A stretch of DNA of 64,000 nucleotides, from NCBI GenBank assembly GCA_002085445.1, contig NBMI01000001.1, positions 21,327-85,326 of the forward strand, in the 5' to 3' direction. Within the stretch, counting starts at the first letter, position 1; every line of letters starts with the position of its first letter. The stretch comes from Candidatus Parabeggiatoa sp. nov. 2. Lineage in GTDB: Bacteria; Pseudomonadota; Gammaproteobacteria; Beggiatoales; Beggiatoaceae. A program made the position numbers and the translations under genes. Positions 20,970-30,656 of the stretch are shown one piece after another. Under the pieces are notes generated by a model. That model had not been told where the DNA came from. It saw only the letters and a list, made by a program, of their open reading frames with translations, and ran no database searches.

Positions 20970-21009
20970 AAAAAAGCCCCAAGTCTTTTTGACAAGGGGC
21001 TTTTTTTTT
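20970..21009 (+). terminator. rho-independent terminator downstream of the CRISPR array
   Basis: Stem aaaaaagcccc / ggggctttttt, with an inner gtc/gac pair and a T5 loop, ends in a run of nine T. It is one of the strongest canonical terminators in the window. With no gene nearby, the simplest reading is that it ends the CRISPR transcript on the + strand. Confidence 0.8.
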
Positions 21010-22634
21010 AAAGGATTTAATTCAAAGAGTTACCGTTGAGAAGCGGTTCCCACGCTTTTCTTGATGGCAGAACGTTGGGCCGATTTGTGGAGCAAACCAG
21101 AAAGGATTCGTTTGTAGTAGTCGTTTGTAGTAGTCGCTTTAGCGCCTAAGTTTGTAGTAGGCGCTTTAGCGCCTAAGTTAGTAGTAGGTGCTTTAGCGCC
21201 TAAGTTAGTAGTAGGTGCTTTAGCGCCTAAGTTTGTAGTAGTCGCTTTAGCGCCTAAGTTTGTAGTAGGCGCTTTAGCGCCTAAGTTTGTAGTAGGCGCT
21301 TTAGCGCCTAAGTTAGTAGTAGGTGCTTTAGCGCCTAAGTTTGTAGTAGGCGCTTTAGCGCCTAAGTTAGTAGTAGGTGCTTTAGCGCCTAAGTTTGTAT
21401 AGATATTCAGATAATTCTTTAGTCCCCTTTAGGGGACTTGAGCTTTTAGATGTTGGCTGTTTTGAGCTTTAGCGCCTAAGTTTGTAGTAGGCGCTTTAGC
21501 GCCTAAGTACGGACTCGCTTGGGCGATAAATCGCCTACTACTAACGGGCTACTTACTCGTTTGGGCGATAACTCGCCTACTACAAACAGATTCGCTTGGG
21601 CGATAACTCGTGTGCCAAACAAAATAGACACATGGAAGGGCACAATACACAGAGGAATACCAAAACTATTATTTTTATAGGGTTATTAGCACTGATTTGT
21701 GGGCCATCAAACCGTTTTTAATAGTCAAACTTTGCATCAGACAATTAATTTATTTCAACAGAATGGCCCCAAACGGCCCTCTATAGAAATCAACTACTTA
21801 GGTGTAATGTGACAAAGTAGAACGAGTTTGTAGAGCAAAAGCCTTGGGATAAATCCCAAGGCTGAAAGCGTTAGGAACCTAAAGGTGACTAAACCCAATC
21901 TGTTAGTCAATGCCCTTTGATAAAAAAATGTTAACTATTGATTTCAAAAGAATGGCAAAAAAAATGCTCTCTATAGAGATTATTTAGTAGTTTCTGTCCG
22001 CCTTGGGATAACGCGTTGGGATAACGCGTTGGGATAACGCGTTGGGATAACGCCTTGGGATAAATCCCAAGGCTAAAAGCTAAAGCCACCTAAAGCCTTG
22101 GGATAAATCCCAAGGCTAAAAGCGTTCAGGAACCTAAAGGTGACTAAACCTTGATAAAAAAATGTTAACTATTGATTTCAAAAGAATGGCCCCCAATAGG
22201 CCTTCTATGGAAATCAATTAGTTAGGTGTAATGTGACAAAATAGAACTAGTTTGTAGTAGTCGTTTGTAGTAGGAGCAAAAGCGACTTAATCTGGCTAGT
22301 TTGTAGTAGGAGCAAAAGCGACTCGCTTAGGCGATAAATCGCCTACTACAAACGGACTACTTACTACTTGCTTAGGCGATAAATCGCCTACTACAAACAA
22401 CAGAGTGCCAAACGGAAAGAAAATGACTAGTTGACTGAGGCAATAACTCGCCTAATTGCAAACATTGTCTCACGACTGTGCCAAACAGAAAGAGGATGAT
22501 TAGTTAAATGAATCTGGCAAAGTAGAATTAGTTAGTCAAAAGTACCGCGAATGACGAGGATAAGCGAATTTTACTTAGTTGCTGAAGCCAATAGTACAGC
22601 GAATTGCGCGGATAAGCGAATTATACTTGACTTA

Positions 22635-22725
22635 GAGCGTGTTTTAAAACTCGACTTAATTCATTGTTTTATAACCAATAGACTATTTTATAAGTGATTG
22701 ATTCTTGGACTTTTAAAACACGCTC
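22635..22725. repeat. 91-bp MITE-like element with exact 15-bp inverted ends
   Basis: Ends gagcgtgttttaaaa (22635-22649) and ttttaaaacacgctc (22711-22725) are exact inverted repeats. The interior (accaatagactattttataa and gtgattgattcttggac) occurs in the opposite orientation at about 18815-18865, although the left flank (aagcgaatt then gacttagagcgtgttt) has the same orientation at both places. Confidence 0.75.
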
Positions 22726-23784
22726 TTAGTGGCTTTTGCAACTACTACAAACTCTTAGTCGCTAAAGCAACTACTACAAACTCTTGAGTTGCTAAAGCAA
22801 CTTAGTGAGTTGTACTACTCAATTCGATTATCCGCGTAATTCGTTGTACTAATTTATCGCTCTGGTTTGTAGCTGAAGGAAAACCACTAGGCAACATTGG
22901 AGGACTCGCCTACAAACTCCGTCAATTCCAATCAAAAGAGGTTTCAATAGGGCCATGAGTTGAAATTCTTTGAGTCATTATGCGATATGGCCCACAATTA
23001 TTGCTTGTCCTTATACATAAGTTTTTAAATACTTGATTTTATTGATTTTAAAGGTAGGATTCCCGTAAGAGATTCATTAAAAATCAAGGCTTTTTTATCC
23101 GTTTCGGAACGCGTATCCGTTGTACTTATCAGGAATGCACTTGGTATCCAAAAGACTTGTGGATAACGCCTTGGGATAAAGAAAAAGGCTAAAAGCGTTA
23201 GGAACCTAAAGGTGACTAAACCCAATCTGTTAGTCAATGCCCTTTGATAAAAAAATGTTAACTATTGATTTCAACAGAATGGCCCCCAAAAGGCTCTCTA
23301 TAGAGATTATTTAGTTGGGTGTAATGTGATAAAGTAGAACTGGTTTGTAGTAGGCGCTTTAGCGCCTAAGTTTGTATAGATATTCAGATAATTCTTTAGT
23401 CCCCTTTTAGGGGACTTGAGCTTTTAGATGTTGGCTGTTTTGAGCTTTAGCGCCTAAGTTTGTAGTAGGCGCTTTAGCGCCTAAGTTTGTTGAATTTATG
23501 CGCTGAAAACTGTTTTTGAGTTCAGGTTGAGTGATAAATTTTAAAATCGGCGTCAATAAAGAATTTCTCTATGACATTCGATAAATTCCGTTAAAATCAA
23601 TGACTATGGCTAAGTTTTTGGGCTGTAAAATTAAACATTATTTTTGCTCTGGGATTTTTTGTAACTGAGTTATTTTTAAATAAGTATCTAGCATGCAATA
23701 ATGATGCTCAAAAATTAACTTTTGACCCTGTGTGTGAAAAATATCGCTTGTTACCTATTGAAAATAATCGTTAAATTTTTGGGT

Positions 23785-23820
23785 ATCGGGTAGTAGGTAG
23801 CCAACGACGGCAATTGATAG
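23785..23820 (+). repeat. isolated CRISPR-like repeat
   Basis: The stretch tagtaggtagccaacgacgg followed by caatt matches the terminal degenerate repeat of the array (20868-20903) over about 27 bases with one mismatch. No second repeat or spacer pattern is visible around it. It may be a relic of a second array or a stray copy. Confidence 0.5.
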
Positions 23821-23914
23821 AAAACCTGTTAAATAAAATAAATAACGAGCGTAGTTATAAAAAAAAGACTTTTTCTGAAATGCTATACCCAAAATTGATA
23901 AGAGAGCAAAAACT

Positions 23915-24475
23915 ATGAGCTTGGTTAACGCGTTTGAAAATGACAAATACGAAGAAGAATATCAAGAATATAGAAGACAAACTATGCCATCAAGAAACCA
24001 TAGCTTAACAGTAGATCGATTAACTGGCTTATTATTTAATGATGAAAGATTTACTGTGATGCCTGAACTGAGTTTGGATATAAGCCAAACTGACTTGAGT
24101 CAATTTGAACTCAAGGCTAAAGATGAGCTAGTGCCGGACATATGCCTTTATTCGTATGAACTCGATAAGAGTGAACCCGTTGACGAAATAAAAATGGCGG
24201 AAATGCCTTTACTCGCCATTGATGTGCTGTCACCTCGTCAAGGTGTGGATGATATCATCGTCAAATTTCAAGCTTATTTTGCGCTAGGGGTTAAATCATG
24301 TTGGTTAGTTATACCGGCTACGGAATCTATCACGATTTATTCACAACCTCACCAGTACAAAACCTTTGGCACCGAAGCGACTGAGGTAATTGATGAAATA
24401 ATGGATATTCGATTACCTATAAAAAAAGTATTTAGAAGAGCCCCCAACCCCGTAGGGGTTGAATGTGAAACGTAG
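23915..24475 (+). CDS. Uma2 family protein (PD-(D/E)XK-like nuclease fold)
   Basis: A 186-residue member of the Uma2/DUF820 family, common in cyanobacteria and in repeat-rich genomes such as Beggiatoa. The family hallmarks are visible: LVPDICLYSYE (catalytic Asp), EMPLLAIDVLSPRQ (where the family usually has IEVLSP), and IVKFQAYFALGVKSCWLV with the Lys and the GV-x-x-x-W block. Family members are predicted restriction-like nucleases of unknown role, often linked to mobile DNA. Here the usual Glu of IEVLSP is Asp. The C-terminal residues PNPVGVECET and the stop are encoded by a dispersed aaccccgtaggggttgaatg repeat, so the native C-terminus has been replaced or extended. Confidence 0.85.
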   Translation: MSLVNAFENDKYEEEYQEYRRQTMPSRNHSLTVDRLTGLLFNDERFTVMPELSLDISQTDLSQFELKAKDELVPDICLYSYELDKSEPVDEIKMAEMPLLAIDVLSPRQGVDDIIVKFQAYFALGVKSCWLVIPATESITIYSQPHQYKTFGTEATEVIDEIMDIRLPIKKVFRRAPNPVGVECET

Positions 24476-24795
24476 TAACGAGCGGAGCGAGATAATAGCC
24501 CCAAGGTGCAACCTGGGGGGAAGCGCGACAGAGGGCCATAACTTAAAAGCAACTACAGGGATTCGTTAATCGATACGGATTAGATCGTGGCATTTAAAAA
24601 GAGTTTTCAGTTTTTATCCGTTATTATAACGATAACGAATCTGCCTGTAGTTTGCTATCCGTTATTATAACGAATCCCTGTAGTTTGCTTTTAAATCCGT
24701 TATTATAACGAATCCCTGTAGTTTGCTTTTAAATCTGTTATTATAACGAATCCCTGTAGTTTGCTTTATAACGAATCCCTGTAGGCACGCTTATT
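24476..24795. repeat. tandem ccgttattataacgaatccctgtag-type repeats
   Basis: From about 24600 to 24787, four to five units of ttattataacgaatccctg plus tagtttgctttt lie in tandem directly before the next start codon. The unit is shared with the arrays at 44.27-44.83 kb and 54.36-54.55 kb. No gene. Confidence 0.7.
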
Positions 24796-26202
24796 ATGAA
24801 ATACCATTCAAACCGATTATTGAGACTATCGACACTTTTCGTCACCCTGCTATTACCGGCCCTTTACGCCTTAGCAGAAGAAAAAGCCTCCATAACTTTC
24901 AAAGACTTAAAGGCCGCTTACCGTCTTGGAGAGACAATACCTCTCAAACTCGAAACCCGTCTACCTCAACCCACGCCAGCGGAACAGGCAGATTTATGGG
25001 TAGCCATTAGACTACCCACCGAACCGCAACTCTTATTTATAACAGATAATCCAAACAATCGCTTAAGCTTTACTCACCAACACCCGTATAAACGCAACCT
25101 GACAATGGCAGAGACGACAGAATCGGTACTAGAAGTGAGTGCCACCGAAGCACTGGCTGGCAATTACGTGTTGTATGCCCTTTTCAGCAAAGTGGGCACG
25201 ACGTTTGAACAATTACTTGAGAACCTAGACGCCCATTCACGTTCTCATTTAGCCACAACATCGACCACTTTAGCGGCCGCTACCGGCTTAGATAGCCGCC
25301 CACCGAATACAACCTGTATCGCGCCACCTCGTCCCTCGGATGACACACCTTTACCACAAAAACTCTCCGAAACGGGCTGTGTTGAACCGGATAATCCCCG
25401 TCAAGCGGCTTCTGGACTAATACCTTATACCGTCAACGTGCCACTCTGGACAGATGGCGCCACCAAAGATCGTTGGATGGCAATACCAGACAATACCGGC
25501 ATAACCCTCAATGAAGAAGGCGATTGGATTTTCCCAGTTGGTTCCGTGTTTTTGAAACATTTTTATTTGGAAGGACAACCCATTGAAACGCGCTTATTTG
25601 TGCGCCATGACGATGGAGAGTGGGCCGGTTACAGTTATGAATGGGATGACAACGGCACAGATGCCACCTTACTTGAAAGAGGGAAACGCCAAAAAATTGG
25701 CGAACAAACGTGGATTTATCCCCACCGCAGCCAATGTTTAAAATGTCATACCAAAGCCGTCGGCGGTATTATCAATGTAGAAACGGCCCAAATGAACCGT
25801 TTGCACACTTATCGGCCAACCGGCCGCACGGCCTTGCAAATAGACACCCTAGCCCATATCGGCCTATTAGAAAAGAACACCCTGACAGAAGAAAAACAGG
25901 CCTTTCCTGAATTAACAGATAAGACTGCACCCATTGGGCAACGTGCCAGAGCTTTTCTGCATGCGAATTGTTCCTACTGTCACCGTCCCCGTAGCACCGG
26001 CCCCCATGATTATCGAATAACGGCCCCGCTCTCAGCCCTTTGTGATGGCTACCTACTAACACCCGGCGAACCTGAAAACTCCCGAATCTCACAACGTTTA
26101 CACCGTGGAGAAATGCCACCGATAGGCACAACAGTGATTAATCAAGAAGGCATCGCAATAATTGATGAATGGATTAACTCCCTTGAAAGCTGCTCAGAAT
26201 AA
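24796..26202 (+). CDS. SO2930-family diheme cytochrome c with N-terminal DLWVA module
   Basis: Exported 468-residue protein. The signal peptide (MKYHSNRLLRLSTLFVTLLL plus PALYALA) is followed by the beta-rich module (about 31-158: ADLWVAIRLP near 66-75, AGNYVLYALF near 121-130, SRSHL near 148). The remainder matches the SO2930-type diheme family: YTVNVPLWTDGATKDRW, WIFPVGSVFLKHF, ETRLFVRHDDGEWAGYSYEW, and heme sites CLKCH (314-318) and CSYCH (392-396), followed by GEMPPIG. The biochemical role of this family is unknown; periplasmic electron transfer is inferred from the hemes. The signal peptide and module closely resemble those of NirS 9 kb away. The gene starts right after a tandem repeat, and no normal promoter is evident. 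Confidence 0.85.
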   Translation: MKYHSNRLLRLSTLFVTLLLPALYALAEEKASITFKDLKAAYRLGETIPLKLETRLPQPTPAEQADLWVAIRLPTEPQLLFITDNPNNRLSFTHQHPYKRNLTMAETTESVLEVSATEALAGNYVLYALFSKVGTTFEQLLENLDAHSRSHLATTSTTLAAATGLDSRPPNTTCIAPPRPSDDTPLPQKLSETGCVEPDNPRQAASGLIPYTVNVPLWTDGATKDRWMAIPDNTGITLNEEGDWIFPVGSVFLKHFYLEGQPIETRLFVRHDDGEWAGYSYEWDDNGTDATLLERGKRQKIGEQTWIYPHRSQCLKCHTKAVGGIINVETAQMNRLHTYRPTGRTALQIDTLAHIGLLEKNTLTEEKQAFPELTDKTAPIGQRARAFLHANCSYCHRPRSTGPHDYRITAPLSALCDGYLLTPGEPENSRISQRLHRGEMPPIGTTVINQEGIAIIDEWINSLESCSE

Positions 26203-26420
26203 AAATTTGCTTTGGACTCCAAAGCTTCAGCTTTGGCAATAATTAATTGGAGTCCAAAGCTGAAGCTTTGGCAATTGGAGTCCAAAGCTGAAGCTTTGGC
26301 AATTGGAGTCTCAAAAGCTCGTGAGAGTCGTAGTGCCAGTCACCGGCAAGTGACAGGCACTTTGATGTTTCCTTCTAAAGCTAATATCAACAGCAATCCC
26401 GCTATTGTGATTGCGTTTTG
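26203..26420. repeat. gtccaaagcttcagctttggca repeats
   Basis: Three tandem palindromic units (ccaaagctgaagctttgg with ggagt spacers) at about 26212-26305. The family recurs at 26880-26950, 31215-31245, 31415-31440 and 52525-52550. Confidence 0.7.
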
Positions 26421-26615
26421 TTATTTATTCAATCGGCGTTGGGTAATTGGCTGCAAGTCCTTGAGCAATCTAGGGGGCAAAGACACAACGGGTTTATTTT
26501 CCTGTTTTTGTCTTTCCCTGTAATAGTTACACAAGGCATGAACATCATAATCAAACTTAGCAGCCATTTCTTGCCCATGTTTGTGTAGTTCTTCTACAAT
26601 GGGATCGTTCCACAT
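26421..26615 (-). CDS. small antitoxin-like protein of a PIN-type toxin-antitoxin pair
   Basis: A 64-residue protein starting MWNDPIVEELHKHGQEMAAK, a pattern common to small proteins encoded next to PIN-domain genes in cyanobacteria and Beggiatoa. The ATG at 26615 has AGGAG at good spacing and begins 2 bases after the stop of the PIN fragment, so translation is probably coupled. The open frame extends upstream but overlaps the PIN gene in another frame. Toxin-neutralizing function is inferred from neighbourhood only. Because its toxin partner is truncated, the pair is probably inactive. Confidence 0.65.
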   Translation of the reverse strand: MWNDPIVEELHKHGQEMAAKFDYDVHALCNYYRERQKQENKPVVSLPPRLLKDLQPITQRRLNK

Positions 26616-26617
26616 AA

Positions 26618-26827
26618 TTAATCTCCTGACAATAATTCTTCTGGGGTACAAATAATGGGATAAATATACCCTAATTCCGCACAAATTCTCTCGATTTCAT
26701 CACGTTTTTCTGCATTGGCAATGTGTTTGCAGTTCCAAGTCAATAGATAATTCATACCATTAATACAAGAAACCGCCACATGTACCGCATCCCGAAAGGC
26801 ATTTTGGGGAAATATATCGTAAGCCAT
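26618..26827 (-). pseudogene. C-terminal fragment of a PIN-domain (VapC-like) toxin
   Basis: The frame reads YDIFPQNAFRDAVHVAVSCI, GMNYLLTWNCKHIANA and ICTPEELL, the C-terminal half of a PIN-domain RNase, including the acidic RDAVHVA site and the WNCKHIANA block. A full protein needs about 130-150 residues with the first catalytic Asp in the missing N-terminal half. Upstream the frame remains open to about 26890 and then meets a stop inside a ccaaagcttcagctttgg repeat, so repeat insertion or deletion has removed the 5' half. Not expected to be an active nuclease. Confidence 0.75.
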
Positions 26828-26960
26828 TAATTTATCAGTAAAATTATCGACTTCGGAAATTTCAAGATTCAGCTTTGACAGTTGGAATCCAAAACTTCAG
26901 CTTTGGCAGCTTTATCTGGAGTCCAAAGCTTCAGCTTTGGCAACTTCAGCTTGCAGGTAT

Positions 26961-27371
26961 TCAGAACGACTTTTCAAAGGTATTCTCTCGCAGCGGCTTA
27001 GCATCTACTTGGGGAACGTGACACGAGGTACAAAAATAACGCCGACTGTCTACCTTGTCCAAAACGTTGCCGTCCCGATCCGTAAAATGACTGCTTCCAA
27101 TCTCGCTATCGTGACAACTAAGGCACTTGTTTAATTTCAGGGTAATCCTATAGCCCTCAATGAAATGGGGAATCAGAGGAACAGAATCGTGCCCCACAGA
27201 ATGGAAAGAAGGCGGAAACTTTTTCCAATCCGTCTTTTCAGAGATTTCCTTGATGGGATGATCATCACGCAATGAGTCTACCTTGCCATTTTCTGCTGAA
27301 ATAGCAAGTTGGGGAACATAAGCCAATGTTCCTAAAGCGAGAACTAATCCCAATACGAATGACTTTTTCAT
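26961..27371 (-). CDS. napB: periplasmic nitrate reductase, diheme electron-transfer subunit
   Basis: Passes electrons to NapA in the periplasm. The 136-residue product has a signal peptide (MKKSFVLGLVLALGTLAYVP then a cleavage region near AISA) and two c-type heme sites, CLSCH at 83-87 and CTSCH at 114-118. The spacing and the flanking DSRRYFCTSCHVPQVDAKPL are characteristic of NapB. The conserved HxxxH-type histidines (VPLIPHFIEGY) can serve as distal ligands. It is the last gene of napF-D-A-B on the minus strand. No napC, G or H is present here, so the quinol-oxidizing partner must lie elsewhere. Confidence 0.95.
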   Translation of the reverse strand: MKKSFVLGLVLALGTLAYVPQLAISAENGKVDSLRDDHPIKEISEKTDWKKFPPSFHSVGHDSVPLIPHFIEGYRITLKLNKCLSCHDSEIGSSHFTDRDGNVLDKVDSRRYFCTSCHVPQVDAKPLRENTFEKSF

Positions 27372-27561
27372 AGCGTCTTCTCCGAATGTTTGGTCAAATC
27401 AGTCTTGACAGGATGATTGTGAAAGCTTGAGAGCGTGTTAAAAAACGGCCTAAGGATCGGCTAAAAAATAACTTACCAAAACAGCTAAAGCAGTTGTCTA
27501 AAAGCTAAAGTACCCTAAAGGGCACTGTACCTATTTTGGGGAAATTAATTTTTCTTCGATC
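27372..27561. other. napA-napB spacer
   Basis: 190 bp with no gene. It contains a gagcgtgttaaaaaacgg segment similar to the end of the 91-bp MITE-like element and a ctaaagtaccctaaagggca palindromic copy. The gap is unusually wide for nap subunit genes. Confidence 0.5.
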
Positions 27562-30084
27562 CTAAGCCCGCTCAACTTTCACCGCGCATTTTTTGAAGTC
27601 GGCTTCTTTTGAAAGCGGACAAGTGGCATCTAAGGTTAACTTATTGATTAGACGGCCCGCATCAAAAAACGGCACAAAAATAACGCCTTCTGGCGGCCGA
27701 TTCCTACCTCGTGTTTCAACATTAATGATCATTTCGCCACGTAGCGACGTCAACTTCGCTGGCATACCACGTCTTAAGCCGCGTCTCCTCGCATCCTTAG
27801 GATGCATATACACGACTGCATCAGGATAAGCGCGGTAAAGTTCAGGGACTCGCCGCGTCATTGAGCCGGCCATCCAGTGTTCTAGCACACGGCCGGTGAC
27901 AAGCCACATATCATACTCATCATCCGGCACTTCCGCTGGGGGCTCATAAGGTAATGCAAAGATATTCGCTCTGCCATCGGCATTACCGTAAAATTGCATT
28001 CCAGCACCCTTTTCGACAAGGGTGTCGTATTTTTCGTTGTAGCGCCAAAGCGTTTCTTGCGGCGGTTTTCCGTCACCTTGTTGTATCACCGGCCAGCGTA
28101 ACCCACGCGATTCATGGTATTGGTCAAAGGTGGCGAGTTCATGGCCTTTCTTTGGGCCTTCTAAACTAAACCGCCGATATTCTTCGTAAAGGCCTTTTTG
28201 CAGATAAAAGCCAAAATGTTCCATTTCATCGTTTGGATGAACCTGGCCCTCGGCATCCTTCACTTCTTGTTTGGGATATTTGTCAACGGCCCCATTTGCA
28301 AATAGGATATCGTACAGGGTTTTGCCTTTATACTCAGGGTTTTTAGTCATCAGTTCTTCCGGCCAGACTTCTTCTGCCAAGAAGCGTTTGGAAAATTCCA
28401 CAACCTGCCAGACATCAGACTTAGACTCGCCCGGCGCCTTGATTTGTTGCCGCCAGAATTGGGTGCGCCGCTCAGAATTACCATAAGCGCCTTCTTTTTC
28501 GACCCACATGGCTGTCGGTAAAATGAGATCGGATCCTATTCCAGTGAGGGTGGGATAGGGATCGGACACAACAATAAAGTTGTCTGGATTACGATACCCA
28601 GGATAGCCTTCCTCATTCAGATTGGGTGCCGCTTGCAAGTTGTTATTACACTGCACCCAGTAGGCATTGGTTTCGCCGTCTTTGAGCTTACGATTTTGCA
28701 ACACGGCATGATAGCCGGGCGTGTCTGCAACAGCGCCTTCTGGCAATTGCCAGACTTTTTCAGCAAAGGCTCGGTGTTCTGGATTCGCTGCCACTAAATC
28801 GGCCGGGAGGCGGTGCGCGAAAGTGCCGACTTCGCGTGCAGTACCACAAGCCGTCGGTTGTCCCGTCAGAGAAAATGGGCTATTGCCGGGTTCAGCGATT
28901 TTGCCGGTAAGCAGATGGACGTTGTAGCACAGTTGATTCACCCAAGTGCCGCGAGTATGTTGATTAAAGCCCATTGTCCAGTAGGAGACGACTTTAATAT
29001 TAGGATCAGCGTAGATTTGAGCGAGGGCTTCTAAATCTTCCTTAGGTACACCAGACAATTCGTGAACTTTGTCGAGGCTGTACTCAGACACAAATTCCTT
29101 GTATTCCTCAAAAGTAGCCGCTTTAGAACCACCGGCGGCGCTGGCATTTTTAGCGGCCTTTTCTTTTGGATGCTCTGGCCGTAGGCCATATCCTATATCC
29201 GCATTACCAATACGGAAATTAACCTGTTGACTCACAAATGCTTCATTGACGTAACCGTTTTCAATGATGTAGTGAGCAATGTAATTGAGAATGGCTAAAT
29301 CCGTTTGTGGCGTGAAAACAATACCAAGATCGGCCAAATCAAAGTTGCGGTTTTTAAACGTGGACAGTACGGCAACTTTGACATTTTCACCCATCAAGCG
29401 GCGATCCGTCAGGCGTGCCCACAAGATAGGGTGACATTCGGCCATGTTAGCGCCCCATAGCACAAAAGCATCCGCATTTTCTAAGTCATCGTAACAGCCC
29501 ATTGGTTCATCCGCGCCGAAGGTACGGATAAACGCGGCCACCGCTGAGGCCATACAGTGACGTGCGTTAGGCTCAATATTGTTGGAACGAAAGCCGGCCT
29601 TCATCAGTTTGACAGCGGCATAACCTTCCCACACCGTCCACTGTCCAGAACCGAACATGCCGACACCGTTTGGGCCTTTTTCCTTGAGCGCCTTTTTCCA
29701 CTTTTCGGCCATGATGTCAAAGGCTTTATCCCAACTGATCTCCGTAAACTCTCCGTTTTTGTCGTACTCACCGTTCTTCATACGCAACAAGGGCTTAGTC
29801 AAACGGTCATCGCCGTACATAATCTTGGGTAGGAAGTAACCTTTAACACAAAGAAGCCCCTTGTTGACGGGTGAATCAAGATCGCCTTTGACGGCGACAA
29901 CTCGGTTGTCTTTAGTGCCAACCATGACGCTACAACCGGTACCACAAAATCGGCAAGGCGCTTTATCCCAACGGATATCGTCTGTTGAGTCAGCGAGTGC
30001 GGTGCCGGGGAGCGTTACCCCGGCCGCGGCGGCTGTCGCCGCGACAGCATTCGCTTTAATAAAATCCCGTCTAGTGAGTTTCAT
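27562..30084 (-). CDS. napA: periplasmic nitrate reductase, catalytic molybdenum subunit
   Basis: Reduces nitrate to nitrite in the periplasm. The 840-residue product starts with a Tat leader ([20 protein letters not shown]). The [4Fe-4S] site is formed by Cys at about 44, 47, 51 and 79 (CRFCGTGC and LLCVKG), and the molybdenum-ligating Cys is in [10 protein letters not shown] at about residue 177. The bis-MGD binding regions continue to the C-terminus ([21 protein letters not shown]). The ATG at 30084 is preferred over the longer frame because AGGAG precedes it and the Tat leader starts there. It is flanked by napD and napB. The enzyme is full-length and all key residues are present. Confidence 0.97.
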   Translation of the reverse strand: MKLTRRDFIKANAVAATAAAAGVTLPGTALADSTDDIRWDKAPCRFCGTGCSVMVGTKDNRVVAVKGDLDSPVNKGLLCVKGYFLPKIMYGDDRLTKPLLRMKNGEYDKNGEFTEISWDKAFDIMAEKWKKALKEKGPNGVGMFGSGQWTVWEGYAAVKLMKAGFRSNNIEPNARHCMASAVAAFIRTFGADEPMGCYDDLENADAFVLWGANMAECHPILWARLTDRRLMGENVKVAVLSTFKNRNFDLADLGIVFTPQTDLAILNYIAHYIIENGYVNEAFVSQQVNFRIGNADIGYGLRPEHPKEKAAKNASAAGGSKAATFEEYKEFVSEYSLDKVHELSGVPKEDLEALAQIYADPNIKVVSYWTMGFNQHTRGTWVNQLCYNVHLLTGKIAEPGNSPFSLTGQPTACGTAREVGTFAHRLPADLVAANPEHRAFAEKVWQLPEGAVADTPGYHAVLQNRKLKDGETNAYWVQCNNNLQAAPNLNEEGYPGYRNPDNFIVVSDPYPTLTGIGSDLILPTAMWVEKEGAYGNSERRTQFWRQQIKAPGESKSDVWQVVEFSKRFLAEEVWPEELMTKNPEYKGKTLYDILFANGAVDKYPKQEVKDAEGQVHPNDEMEHFGFYLQKGLYEEYRRFSLEGPKKGHELATFDQYHESRGLRWPVIQQGDGKPPQETLWRYNEKYDTLVEKGAGMQFYGNADGRANIFALPYEPPAEVPDDEYDMWLVTGRVLEHWMAGSMTRRVPELYRAYPDAVVYMHPKDARRRGLRRGMPAKLTSLRGEMIINVETRGRNRPPEGVIFVPFFDAGRLINKLTLDATCPLSKEADFKKCAVKVERA

Positions 30085-30255
30085 ATTGAATTCTCCTCTT
30101 CGTTTCAATGCCATTAAATTAAGCCAAGGCGAACACTTAGGAAAGCCCCTACAGCCCCTGAATACGCAAGGTTAGGTAGGAGCATACCATAGCGAATGCC
30201 CTTAACTTAATGGCATTGCCTATTCGTCTGAGCTTCGCAAAACCTTGGCGGTTTT

Positions 30256-30528
30256 TCACCAAAGTTTTCTGGACAAACCCGCGCCGCCCTCATCGTCATC
30301 GTCGCTATACTGATAAACTATGGCAGCGGAAAGTACGCCATCAATGTCGTGAAGTTGAAGTACTGTATCCACTATCAGATTCTCGTAGTGTTTCTCAATG
30401 GTAACAATCAAACGCCCGTTTTTGGTAACGCCATGGACTTCTACGCCCGATATTTCCTTTAATTCGTTTTCGACTTTATCAACCTGTCCGGGCTTGGCAT
30501 GTACCAGCACTCCAGCAATATTCATCAT
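30256..30528 (-). CDS. napD: NapD chaperone for NapA maturation
   Basis: A 90-residue cytoplasmic protein that binds the Tat leader of NapA. MNIAGVLVHAKPGQVDKVEN at the start and VTIEKHYENLIVDTVLQLHDIDGVLSAAIVYQY in the middle and end match the ferredoxin-like NapD fold. An acidic tail (DDDDEGG) and the last residues (LSRKLW) are not part of the conserved family and may be repeat-encoded. It lies between napF and napA in the usual order. No clear ribosome binding site is seen. Confidence 0.9.
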   Translation of the reverse strand: MMNIAGVLVHAKPGQVDKVENELKEISGVEVHGVTKNGRLIVTIEKHYENLIVDTVLQLHDIDGVLSAAIVYQYSDDDDEGGAGLSRKLW

Positions 30529-30656
30529 TTTTCAATTTTCAATGTATTCGATGATCACGTTTTTTAATTAACAGCAGTTTCCCCCATCCCGCCTTGGGAT
30601 AAATCCCAAGGCTAAAAGCGTTCAGGAACCTAAAGGTGACTAAACTCAACTCAAAT

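Larger units (their letters stand above)
21010..23914. repeat. large repeat-filled region, right part
   Basis: No convincing gene. From 21110 to 21400 come about ten tandem units of gtagtaggcgctttagcgcc plus taagtt. From 21840 to 22230 come ccttgggataaatcccaagg palindromes and two copies of a longer unit containing gttaggaacctaaaggtgac and aaaaaaatgttaactattga; a third copy lies at 23160-23340. From 22250 to 22410 there are cgataaatcgcctactacaa units. From 22560 to 22640 there are tagtacagcg copies. At 22635-22725 a palindromic element is listed separately. The stretch 23500-23914 is AT-rich and holds an isolated CRISPR-like repeat. Confidence 0.7.

Noticed and set aside
23755..23946. 63-codon minus-strand frame with two hydrophobic segments, a possible small membrane protein
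   Set aside because: Only a TTG start, overlap with the Uma2 start region, and it contains the isolated CRISPR-like repeat. Protein-like but not supported enough.
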